Virus record (IMG/VR): IMGVR_UViG_3300018868_000006
Location: 1 to 62,365 of that record
Reading direction: 5' to 3' (one strand)
DNA from: a virus
DNA: 62,365 nucleotides
The notes under the pieces are model-generated. The model searched no databases and was not told where the DNA came from. It saw only the letters and a list, made by a program, of their open reading frames with translations. Positions 33,071 through 43,000 of this stretch are shown here, piece by piece. Numbering within the stretch: the stretch's first letter is position 1; the number at the start of each line of letters is the position of its first letter. Position numbers and translations under genes: made by a program.

Positions 33071-33493
33071 ATGTGGATAACAACCAACAACCAAATCATT
33101 TCCTCCCCAAGAGGAATAACAATCAACGAAATTCAGCACCCCCAGACCGTATTCCAATACTGGTCAAAGGAGGAGCTGGCGGCCATAGGTGTCAAACCCT
33201 ATCACCCAGCATATCCCCCAGCTGGCGAGAGGGTAACCTCATCGTCTACGGAGGAGCGTGACGGGGAAATCTACGAAGTTCTGACGACTGAGGTGGTACC
33301 GCCAGCCCCGGATACTCGCTCTTATTCGGAGAAAAGAGCATCGGAATACCCCAGCTTATCTGAGCTAAACGTAGCTCTCTGGGAAAAGGTCGTCGAGGGT
33401 CGGTCTGAATCCGCTGATGCTTTGGAAGCAAAGCGCCAGGAGATCAAGGCTAAGTACCCGAAGCCCGTGGTCACACCAGAGCCCGTAGAGTAA
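33071..33493 (+). CDS. tail fibre chaperone/assembly-like protein
   Basis: A protein of 140 residues from ATG 33071 behind AAGGAGAACAC. The C-terminus, YPSLSELNVALWEKVVEG then ALEAKRQEIKAKYPKP, is the short helix with YP and KYPKP seen at the end of many phage tail-assembly proteins that follow a fibre gene. The N-terminus carries WITTNNQIISSPRG and FQYWSKEELAAIGVKPYHPAY. It is likely needed for trimerisation of the fibre just upstream. A longer start at 32987 would lie within the fibre gene. Confidence 0.6.
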   Translation: MWITTNNQIISSPRGITINEIQHPQTVFQYWSKEELAAIGVKPYHPAYPPAGERVTSSSTEERDGEIYEVLTTEVVPPAPDTRSYSEKRASEYPSLSELNVALWEKVVEGRSESADALEAKRQEIKAKYPKPVVTPEPVE

Positions 33494-33497
33494 CTCC

Positions 33498-33884
33498 TTG
33501 AACTTCGGAGAGTTCCCAGCAGGCGTTGCCGTTTTGGGTTGGCAACAGGAGTACACGGCCGCTCACAACTTTAAGGCAACTACGCTGACGGATGGAGCAA
33601 CGATTGCTTGGGATCTTGCATCCAATCAGGTTGCTAAGGTCGTTCTTGGCGGAAACCGAACTTTGCAAAACCCAACCTTTGCCAAGGATGGTGGTGTTTA
33701 TGTGCTGTTTGTGACCCAAGATGCCACGGGTTCTAGAACTTTGAACTACGGATCAAACTATCGGTGGTCTAACGGGAATATTCCACCAACCCTTACAGCA
33801 ATCCCGAATCGGACAGATATTTTAACCTTTGTATCTTTCGATGGGAAAATGTACGGATCCGCAGTATCGAACTTCACACAATAA
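33498..33884 (+). CDS. tail beta-domain protein, paralogue of 27445 C-terminus
   Basis: A protein of 128 residues, probable TTG start at 33498 (4 bases after the previous stop). It reads VAVLGWQQEYTAAHNFKATTLT, then AWDLASNQVAKVVLGGNRTLQ and TDILTFVSFDGKMYGSAVSNF, and aligns by eye with the C-terminal half of the 27445-28170 protein (VAVLGAAQQYTRTHNFTATPL, AWDLSLAQVAVLTL, DVITFVANTHTDGT). The upstream coiled part present there is missing. The two copies flank the 1627-residue fibre. Confidence 0.6.
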   Translation: MNFGEFPAGVAVLGWQQEYTAAHNFKATTLTDGATIAWDLASNQVAKVVLGGNRTLQNPTFAKDGGVYVLFVTQDATGSRTLNYGSNYRWSNGNIPPTLTAIPNRTDILTFVSFDGKMYGSAVSNFTQ

Positions 33885-33888
33885 AAGT

Positions 33889-34689
33889 ATGCCGTGGCCT
33901 GTGTTGCCGTATGGGTTTATTGGCGGGGTTCGGAAGAATGCGGGTATCTACGGAAGGCAACCGCCAGAAACATTAAATATTCTTGTCGTGGGCGGCGGGG
34001 GTAATGGGAATTTCACAACGGCAAACGGAGGGGCCGCAGGTGGTGGTGGAGGTGTTTATGTTGCGTCTGTACCATCGGGAGCTTTATTAAGCCCAAACCC
34101 ATTCTACACAGTTGTTGTTGGGGGTAGGGGAGCATCGAGTCAATTTGCGTCGTACACCGCTACTGGAGGCCAGACGCCTAGTGGTTGCACAGGTGGAGCC
34201 CAGGGATCGCCTAATGGACACGGGGGTGGGGGCGGTTTCTCGTATGGTTCTGGCGTTAATGCGGGTAGTTGCGGGGGTGGCGCTGGTGGTTCTCACTCAG
34301 GTCCAGGGGTGGGTTCCCAGCAAATTGGAGCTGATTATTATCTTGGATACGCTTTGAACGGTTACGCTGTTGGATCAGTCATAAGCTCGTTGATAGGTAG
34401 TCCTTTTGTTGGAGTGGGTGGTATAGGAGCTTGGAGAAGTCCGTGGGGGCAAACCAACCAACCGCGCTATTTAAATAGCGGCGGTCAGGGAGCTGGTGGG
34501 GGAGGGCCAAGGGGAAATGCTTCTTATCTAGGATGCGGGGGTGGTGGAGGAGGTGGTTTGGGAACCGCTGGGGTTGTTGTAGTAAGTTACTCTGGAACTC
34601 AAGCTGGGCCCGGCGGGAGCGTAACTTACCACTCCCCATCAAACACAACCTACCACGTTTTTACTTCTAATGGAGTTCTTGAACTATAA
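33889..34689 (+). CDS. glycine-rich tail protein beginning MPWPVLPYGF
   Basis: A protein of 266 residues from ATG 33889. The start MPWPVLPYGFIGG mirrors MSWPVLPLGLLGS of the giant fibre, and the body is Gly-rich (GGGGNGNFTTANGG, GGGGGFSYGSG) like the 26085 protein, with a C-terminal VVVVSYSGTQAGPGG and TYHVFTSNGVLEL. It looks like a chimera of the fibre start and an adhesin-type polyglycine body. Likely a tail tip or adhesin. It closes the tail block. Confidence 0.65.
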   Translation: MPWPVLPYGFIGGVRKNAGIYGRQPPETLNILVVGGGGNGNFTTANGGAAGGGGGVYVASVPSGALLSPNPFYTVVVGGRGASSQFASYTATGGQTPSGCTGGAQGSPNGHGGGGGFSYGSGVNAGSCGGGAGGSHSGPGVGSQQIGADYYLGYALNGYAVGSVISSLIGSPFVGVGGIGAWRSPWGQTNQPRYLNSGGQGAGGGGPRGNASYLGCGGGGGGGLGTAGVVVVSYSGTQAGPGGSVTYHSPSNTTYHVFTSNGVLEL

Positions 34690-34698
34690 CTCACATTC

Positions 34699-34725
34699 TT
34701 GACAAATCGGTGTCTGACTTAAACT
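34699..34725 (+). promoter_or_regulatory. promoter with TTGAC-N8-GTC element, ejectosome operon
   Basis: TTGACA (34699-34704), 15-base spacer, TAAACT (34720-34725); GTC is at the dyad offset (34712-34714). It has the same geometry as the portal and capsid promoters and precedes the ATG at 34738 by 12 bases. Confidence 0.45.
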
Positions 34726-34737
34726 TAAGTAACCGCT

Positions 34738-35100
34738 ATGGCCGCATCAAAAATAGAAGAACTCCAATCTCTAGGTGAACTACAAGAACTTGTCGCGGCC
34801 GCAAAAGAAGACAATCACGATGTCCTGTTCCCTTCACATATCTTTAGAAAGAACGGAGAACTTATTGGGTATGCTGGGGTTTTCTCTATGCCCATTCTTA
34901 TGTGGTGGTTGGATTCAAAAAAGGGCAATGCCCGAGACACTTTAGAAATGCTCAAAGAAGTTGAAAACCTAGCAAGAGCGAAAAAAGTAAAGAGGTATGT
35001 AACAATCTGTGCCGAAAGTTCGCCATACTTCAAACATATGAATCGGCTTGGTTACTCAAAACTAGGAAAAACAGTCATGTTCCAAAAGGAGATTATCTAA
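34738..35100 (+). CDS. GNAT-like internal virion protein (T7 gp13-like)
   Basis: A protein of 120 residues. HIFRKNGELIGYAGVFSMPILMWW, then LEMLKEVENLARAKKVKRYVTIC and YFKHMNRLGYSKLGKTVMFQ follows the fold order of a GNAT-type N-acyltransferase (strand, beta-bulge, helix, final helix-strand with GY). It lacks a clear acetyl-CoA loop of the R/Q-x-x-G-x-G/A type. T7 gp13, needed for ejection, is of this fold and sits at the same place before the internal virion proteins. So a structural role is more likely than acetylation. Confidence 0.6.
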   Translation: MAASKIEELQSLGELQELVAAAKEDNHDVLFPSHIFRKNGELIGYAGVFSMPILMWWLDSKKGNARDTLEMLKEVENLARAKKVKRYVTICAESSPYFKHMNRLGYSKLGKTVMFQKEII

Positions 35101-35101
35101 T

Positions 35102-35965
35102 ATGGGATGCTTTGGAGACGACCCAGATAAGCCGCAGTACGTAGCGGCGCAACTCGAGAAACTATCTTTACCAGATCGCCTCAAGGCTATTGATGAATTC
35201 ATAGCACAAAAAGACAAGTTTGGTGGCATCCAAGAAACTATTAAAGCTTCTGCTTCTGGTTACTTGGATAGCCTTGATGCCCTAAGACCTGGATACAAGG
35301 CAGGTCTTGAAAAGACCCAGCAAACCGCAGACTCTTTGGCTCAAGGACTGATGCCAGATGATGTTGCTTCGAAAGTTTCTAGATCTGCCGCCTTTAAAGG
35401 ACTGACGGCTGGCTTGGGAGGTTCGGGAAGATCTCAACTCGAAGCCAGAGACATGGCTAGAACAAGTTTTGATTTAATGGGCCAAGGGATAACGATGCAA
35501 CAAGGGTTACGCCAAGAGACAAGAGGTCTTATGCCGCTTCAAAGTATGAATCTTGCTTTCACTCCGCAAAACATTCGGCAAGAGGACGTATCTCTAGCCC
35601 AATACAATAATAATATCGCCAATCGGCAGGCAGAGCTAAACGCAAACGTATACAACCGTCAGCAAGACGCAAATTACGCATACCAATCTGAAAATGGCGG
35701 TTCCCCATGGGCGGGTATTGCAGGAAGTGTCATCGGAGCTGGTCTCGGTGTTCTCGCAGCACCCGCAACTGGTGGAATGTCTATCCCGCTAGGTATGAGT
35801 ATGGGCGGTGCGATTGGTGGCCAGTTAGGTGGTGCTAAAGGAATGCAGGCCGGAGCAACTGGTATGTCGGTAGGCAATATGGGTATTGCTGGAGTCTCTT
35901 CCTACAACCAAGGAAGAAATCAAATGTTTAGCAATTACAAAGGTCCGTTTATTTGGGACTACTAA
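35102..35965 (+). CDS. internal virion protein with glycine zippers (gp14-like)
   Basis: A protein of 287 residues, ATG 1 base after the previous stop. The first 200 residues are helical and charged (LSLPDRLKAIDEFIAQKDKF, NIANRQAELNANVYNRQQDANYAYQ). The last 90 contain a glycine-rich hydrophobic stretch (GIAGSVIGAGLGVLAAPATGG, GMSMGGAIGGQLGG), the kind of glycine zipper that inserts into membranes. In T7-type phages, gp14 forms the outer-membrane part of the ejection channel. Its position between gp13-like and gp15/gp16-like genes fits. Confidence 0.6.
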   Translation: MGCFGDDPDKPQYVAAQLEKLSLPDRLKAIDEFIAQKDKFGGIQETIKASASGYLDSLDALRPGYKAGLEKTQQTADSLAQGLMPDDVASKVSRSAAFKGLTAGLGGSGRSQLEARDMARTSFDLMGQGITMQQGLRQETRGLMPLQSMNLAFTPQNIRQEDVSLAQYNNNIANRQAELNANVYNRQQDANYAYQSENGGSPWAGIAGSVIGAGLGVLAAPATGGMSIPLGMSMGGAIGGQLGGAKGMQAGATGMSVGNMGIAGVSSYNQGRNQMFSNYKGPFIWDY

Positions 35966-35968
35966 CAG

Positions 35969-37036
35969 ATGACGCCTCGCGAACAGATTGCCATTACCTC
36001 GGGTCTCGCCCAAAGCGTAGCGAGCAATATCTTTATGGCTCAACGTGCAAATATAGCACAAAAAGATTTGAGCCTTCGGGAGAAGTCTTACGCAGAGGGG
36101 ATTCGGCAGGCGGATCGTAATTTCGAGATGGAGACCAAGCGTCTTGAGATGACTGGGAAATACCAAGACGCTCAAATGCAGGCCTGGAACCGCCAAGCTT
36201 TGGATTTCGAAACCGACACAACAACCGCCCCCATAGTTGCCGACTATGCGTTGCAACTCGAAAGCCTCCACGGAGATCCAGATGCAATTGAGAAATGGTC
36301 TCCAGATATGAGCGTGATTGACCAAGCACCAGAAAATCTTAGGCCTAGGATGCGAGCCAAGCTTTCTATGGCTGGCCGAGAGCTCCGAGACAAGGCTTTG
36401 GCTTCTAGTACAGAATATAAAGACCGCAGCGAAAGGGGTGCTTTACTGCTAAAGGGCTCGAAATACCTAACGCCAGACAACGGATTTACAGAGGAAGCAA
36501 GAGGAGTTTCTGAAATGCTTGGGAGAAAACTCCTTCGTCGCCAGCCCTTGACTCAAGAAGAAGAGATGATGGCCGCATCTTTGACAAGTAAGGTTGAAAA
36601 GGAAGTTCAGAAGCGTGACCCCGATCTTATCAAGGCTCGGTACAAATACGGAACAGAACTTACAATTGAAGGTCTCAAGACAGCCACCATTGAGTTTAAC
36701 GAAGCCAGCAAGAGCTACAGAGACGCAACAGCCAACCCAGTTATTCCAGCAAGCGTTAAGCAACAACTCAAAGAAGAAAGAGATCTGGCTGCGACTAAGC
36801 TTCAAATCGCAAAGAAAACTGCTGGCATATCCGACAAGTTACCCGGTGAAACCGATGAAGAGGAAACTGAGCAAAAACCAAAACAGGAGGAAAAGACAAA
36901 GAAATCGGGAGTGGCGCCAGAAAGCCCGCTCAAGAGAGCACTCAAGCCTTACCCAAGTGTCCCAAGCAAGCCATCTTCTTTAAGATCTTTGCCTGGGATG
37001 GAGGGAAGTGCTGGTATCAACTCAGTTGAGGCATAA
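35969..37036 (+). CDS. helical internal virion protein (gp15-like)
   Basis: A protein of 355 residues, almost entirely helical and charged. It begins MTPREQIAITSGLAQSVASN, has long amphipathic helices (SLREKSYAEGIRQADRNFEME, KEERDLAATKLQIAKKTAGI) and ends in a Lys/Glu/Pro-rich linker (EEETEQKPKQEEKTKKSG). No membrane segment or enzyme motif. It is flanked by the glycine-zipper protein and the giant protein, as T7 gp15 is between gp14 and gp16. The role in the ejection tube is by analogy. Confidence 0.55.
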   Translation: MTPREQIAITSGLAQSVASNIFMAQRANIAQKDLSLREKSYAEGIRQADRNFEMETKRLEMTGKYQDAQMQAWNRQALDFETDTTTAPIVADYALQLESLHGDPDAIEKWSPDMSVIDQAPENLRPRMRAKLSMAGRELRDKALASSTEYKDRSERGALLLKGSKYLTPDNGFTEEARGVSEMLGRKLLRRQPLTQEEEMMAASLTSKVEKEVQKRDPDLIKARYKYGTELTIEGLKTATIEFNEASKSYRDATANPVIPASVKQQLKEERDLAATKLQIAKKTAGISDKLPGETDEEETEQKPKQEEKTKKSGVAPESPLKRALKPYPSVPSKPSSLRSLPGMEGSAGINSVEA

Positions 37037-37038
37037 TC

Positions 37039-40000
37039 GTGGCTGACGAGACGCTCGTGCCATGGACGGACTACGAAAACGACCTAGGCTATAAAGATCT
37101 TCCAGTCCAAGAAAAGATAGGACTATTTAAAGAGTGGCGTGACGCCACAGTAGATAGGTCAATGGCTCTTGGCCTCGTGACGACTCAAGAAGACGAGAAC
37201 TATCTTAACGATTATCTTGAGAAAGCGTATGACGGAATCCTTGACACACAAAGCAAAACGGATGTTTTAAAAAACGCCGCGGCTCGCTCACTTTTAAACA
37301 CAGAACAAGCCGCCCTTGTGGCGTCTATGGCTTCTGGCTTCCTAGACCCGAAGAATGAAGCCTCAGTTAAACTGGCTGAGATCAACAAGCAACTAGAGAG
37401 CTATCCGTCCTCAAGCATGGTTCGAAAGATTGGGTCTGACAAAGTAGGTGTGTTGGAGGGGTTAACTAAAAGCCCAATAGCTCTTGCCGAACTTCTTATC
37501 GAAAACCTGCCAGCTCAATTTGCAACAGCAGCACTTGCTGATGCCGCTGGTACGGCGGTAGGTGCGGCGGTGGCAGGTCCGGGGGGAGCGGTTGTTGGGG
37601 GTACGGCGGGTATGGTTTCTTCCGCAGGTGGTCAGTCATTGATGCTTGAGTACTCTGGATCGTTGCTTGAACAACTCTCAGAAAGTGGTGTGGATGTTCA
37701 GGATCCAGCTCAAGTTAGAGACGCTTTCGAAAACAAAGAGCTAATGGGGAAAGTTAACGAGAAGGCTCTTAAGAAAGGTGTTCCTCCTGGCCTATTCGAC
37801 GCGGCTTCAGCACTACTAGCAAAGGCACTCGGTGGGAAGTTTGCGGCGTCTCTTAAAGTAACCAAAGGCTTTACACCTACTGTTAAGTTACTTGCAAAAG
37901 AAGCAATCAAAGATACGACGTTGCAAGCTGGTCTCGGGGTGGCTGGCGAAGCTGGTGGACAGCTATTGTCTGAAGGCAAAATCACAAGTGCTAACCAAGT
38001 TGCATTAGAAGGTATTCTCGAAGTCCCTGGGTCTGCTTACGGCTTTGCCCGTGGGTTTGGTACTGAAGGTTTGAAAGCTGTGGTGGACAAGTTGAGCCAA
38101 GACCCAATTGCTGATATGCGGGCAAGAGAACTTGCGGAAAAAATGCAGGCTGATGGGACTATCCCAGAAGTTGAGAACCTCGCAAGGTCTGGGGCTCCTC
38201 AGACAGCCGCAGCGGTAGCTCAAACAAGGGCGACATCTGCAAACCAAGATCTGGAGCAACTCGATCTGGATATGAACAAAGCGGAGGCCGCTAAAGTGTT
38301 TGGTAGCGAAGAGCCAGCAACACCCGAAGCAGAAGCCCCCACATTGTCGCCAGAAGTTGAATCGGTAGCACCAACGGCAGAGACACCGATGGACGCACAG
38401 AATAGTCTCGAGGCCGCAAAGGTATGGGGTCGGATCAGATCTCGGCAACCAGTTCGAGGGGAAGATATTGAAAGGTTCGGTTTTGTTTTGCCCCAGCAAT
38501 GGTTGCTTAATCCTAAAACAAACGAATATGAGTTTAAGGCCGAGAAGAATGAAACAGAAAAACCTGCGGAAATTTCAGTCCAAGAAACAGCAACCGCCGA
38601 AGCAAAAGCTCCAGAAGCAGAAATGCCTCAAGCCCAAGCCATCGCTCCTGTGCAGACAGCCCAGCCCGAGTCTACTCAAGAAAGTCCAGAAGCTGTCGCT
38701 CCTCCATTAAGTACTCAGGCGCCAAAAACCAAACAAGCCGAACTTCCCAAGTGGGAAGAAGTCCAAAAGAACAAGAACCAGATACGCTTTTTGCGATCTA
38801 CATTAAGCAAAGTAAACAAGGCCTTGCCTGAGGGTCAGAAGATCGAGGAGAAAGCTGGGTGGAAACGCGGCGATTACTTGAATGCTCTTGAGACGCAGTA
38901 CGGGAAGGTAGCTGGGCTAGAAAAGAATATCGATGCTGTGCCTGGGATGGCCGCGGAAGTAAATCCGCTTGAGGCTATGAACTCCGATGAGAAGCGGAGA
39001 GCTAAGAAGAAAGCAAACCTTCGGCAAAAGCTCTACTCCGTTCGGGACAGCAAGTTGAACGAAGGCCAGCAGTCGTGGAAGGAGATGGCTTTCTCAAACA
39101 TCCGTCGGATTGCGAAAGAAGTATCTGAGAGATACACAAACATACCGAACGTTGATGACTACATTTTCGATGACCTTCTTCGCAAGGTAGCCAACTACCT
39201 TCAAAAGAAGAATACCTTTACCGAAGAAGAGCTGACATCAGAAGCAGTTAGCCCAATTCTAGCGAGTTGGGCAGAAGATTCCGCTAAAGACGCAAGGGGA
39301 AGTGCCGACATCCAAGCACTCATGCGCAACTCCCCGATAATTGAGCAAACAGAGACCTCAGATAGGCCAGCTAGGACTCAAATGGAGCTGGATGAGGAGG
39401 AACAGGCGGCTGGCGAGACAAAGCAAGCCAGAGTAGAGAGCGGGGCTAATGAACCTAGGGCGTCTAGAATCCTCCGTGAGAACGGATATAACCCAGCCCG
39501 TGAGAAACTTGGCCCAGACCAGAAACTCATTCTTGATTGGCTGGTTCACAAACTAAGTGGTGGGCCAACGCCTTCAGGTATTGAGACAAAGAACCTTCAG
39601 TCGTATGAGGATTTGGCGAAGTTCCTAAGCGAGCTGAACAAGAAAAAGGTTTCCGCAAAAGCCGTATCCAAGATGGCTAAAGAGGCTCAAACGGCGCTTG
39701 CCGCGGAGCTAAATAACTCTGGAATAGGGGTCTCGACCGACCAGATCTCTACGGCTCTAACCCCAGAGGGTGAGAAGGCAAGGGCGAGAGCAAAGGAAAA
39801 AGCTGAAGCCAAAGAAAAAGTTAAGAAAGACAAGGCCGAGGCTCAAGAGTTGGCCGATCGAGGGAGGAACGTAACCCAGAATCAATACTTAGCCGAAAAA
39901 CTTATCGAATTCCCCTTCAGCTCTACACCAGAGCAAAGGAGCAGACTTGCTTCCGAGGTTCTTACCCCTCTTGAAGAGGGTAACTTGGAGGAGGCTTCGG

Positions 40001-43000
40001 TAGAACAAAGACTTGAGAACATTAAGAAAGGACAACCAAATGAACCAATCGTTAAACAGCCCGAGCCTAGCAAACCTGTTTCCAGACGACGCAAACGCAC
40101 AGGAGTTCGTGAACAACCTAGCGTTCAGCAACCATCTGGATCAGGCGATACACAATCACGGGGGACACCCGCATCTGTCGGATCTACTGCGAGCGAAAGC
40201 GAAACCAACCAGAATTCTGGAAGCCGTACACGACCTAGCCGAAGACAACCCGGAGTGGGCAAAGAACAGCCAGCAACTTCGGGAAATGTTCCCAGCCTCA
40301 AAGTCGACGCAGGCTTCGAAAACTTAGACATATCGAAAGCCGCGCGGGCAGCGTTAAACGATTTGTTTAACACCCTTAGGGCAATCCGATTCCCTGGGGA
40401 ACTAAAGGTCGGGCAAACAGATAACCCAGTCTACGTTCTTAAGAGTGATAGGCAGGGGCTTTCCATATACGTAAGCCCAGAGGCTTTGCTTGCCCAGAAA
40501 CGTCAGCTCATCCGCAAATTCGGCAAGGAGGAGGGAGCTAAGAGATGGGTGAACTGGCAACTGATGGCTGTTGCGACGCACGAGACAGTTCACAACGTCC
40601 ATCTTAAACAGCTTGAGAAAGAAGCGGGTCAGCTTGGCCTTACTTTCGACCAGCACCTTAAGAACGAGGCCAAGCGAGTAGCTCGTCTGCTCAACAAGAA
40701 TCGCAGGCTCAAGAAGCTAGTGGCTCGGCTTTACAACAACGATGAGGGCAAGTTTGCAAACGACGAACAGCAATACTTTGAATTCATTCGGATGATGGTC
40801 GAGAACGAAACTGTTGGGAGCGTCACTGAGGACAACACAATAACGACCGAAGAGCTTGCGGCCTTTATGGACGACATTGAGAGGAAATCTCTAAGCGACT
40901 TTATTGATTCAATCATTCAGGCGATCACCAACATCGCGGCTCGCCTAGTAGGTGTAAGGGACAACGATGCCCGGTACCTCATTAACACGACCCGCCTCCT
41001 TAGGCAGAAGTCCTTAAATATTTTACGCCCGCCGATGCAAGAGAAGGCAGGTAACGCCTACGTCGAGCCTAAGAAAACGGGGTCAAGGTTTGAGAAGCCT
41101 CCCGTGACTCCCGAGGTTGAGAACAGCGGGTTATTTACGGCTAGGAAAGAATTTCTCCAGGAGTACGCCAAAGAACTTGGGATCAAGGTACCGACGGCAA
41201 AGATTACTGGCGTAAGGTTCAACCCGAAGACAAGAAAGAGCGAAGAGTTTAAGACATACGTACCCACTTGGAACAAAGCTCAATACGTCGAAGCCATCCA
41301 AGCAAAACTCAAGGAGCTAGGGCAGAAAGCTAAAGCAGCTCGAAGTGAGGTTATCGGTGCGGCAATCCCGACCGATCGCCCTTACTGGATGAAGAACGAT
41401 GGAGAAGTTCTTGAAGTTCCAGAAGAGGCTTTGATTGATTTAAACGCTATCGGCACACACGCCGAGACAGCCATCGAATGGCTCAACGAAAACCAACCAG
41501 AAGATCCTTTCTTATTGGAGTGGAGGCTTGTCGATACCTACAGCAAGAAGGAACAGCAAGAGAAGCCAGTCGAGGAGATGTTGAAGCGTGGTTGGTTACG
41601 GGTTGTGGGTGACGGGTTCAATCTGTATTTCGAGGGTAGCCCAAGCAAAACTCAACTAGACAAACTTCTTGAAGCCGCGATTGAAGACGAAGTTAAGCTT
41701 ATTCAGGATCTTACTTCGATCAGCGGTAGACCTCGGAGCAAGGTTGTATACGAACCACCGCAGTCAGACGTTATCGGAGCTCCCGCTATGCCGAGAAGGG
41801 GATTCCTTTCGAACCAGCGCAACGGAAGCCAGAAGAAAAGCAGGCTTCCAGACAGCATTGAGGAGCTGGCCTTTGAGCGAGAAGTTCCTGGCGGATCCCA
41901 CCCAGTTGCGATTTACCAAGATGTCGACGGCAATCGGTTTATCGTCAAGGCCGACCAAAGCCGGGAGCAGTTTGAGAACGAGGTCGCAGCGGAGAATGTA
42001 TATCGCGTCCTCAACTACCCGGTTGCCGACTCCAAACTTATTGAGGTAGATGGCAAGCCAGCCAAAATTGCTGCCTACCTTGCCGATGGCCAGAGCTTGA
42101 GGGAGTTTCGCCAGACCCATCAGAACAAACCCGAGCTTATCAAAAAGATCTATGACCAGATTGCGGATGGTCTTCTGATCGATGCTTTCTTGTTTAACTA
42201 CGATTCAGTCGGTGTGACCAAACAGGACAACGTGCTCATCCAGATGACGGAAACTCCGAACGAAGATGGAGACGACACGGAAACAATTTACACAACGTAT
42301 CGTGTAGACAGCGGCGGCACGTTTGACACCAAAGCTTTCGAAGAAGAGCCAAGAAACGAGCCCTTCTACTACGACTCGATCAAGGTGTTTAAGCAGAACT
42401 ACCCATACCTTAACCTGACTACCGACGACTTGATCGCCCAGCTTTCCGACCTTGTCCTTAACGCAGACGCTATCATAAACGCAGTACCCCAGCGTCTCCA
42501 GCAGTATATGGGCAATCGGCTTCAGTATATGGCCGACCAGCTATCGGCTGTTGATATCATCACTCCAGTAACTGGGGTTACGGAGAAGCAGACGGAAGAG
42601 TTCTTTGAGAGACTACGTGGCCAAATGGCTGCGGTAGAGGTAACCCGAAATAACAAGGGTAACCTAATCAACAAGGCTACGGGTAAGGAAAGTATGGTTT
42701 CGGGTATGGGGTATAAGGTTGTTCCAAAGTCCGAGTTTAGATACCGCCTCGAAAGAACCCCGCTGTTTAAGGCTTGGTTTGGTGATTGGGAGAACGCCCC
42801 AGAAAGCCGAGCCACCAGCAAGATCCTAGATGAAGCTGGCGAACCAGCCTTGATGTACCACGGGACTGGCTCGTATCTCCAAAGGTATAGCGACCTTTAC
42901 AAAGACGAACTCACCAACGCCATAAAGACTCCATCTTACCTCAGAAGGTTAGCAATGAATCGGTTCAAGGGTATTTGGACATCCACGATGCGAGAGTGGG

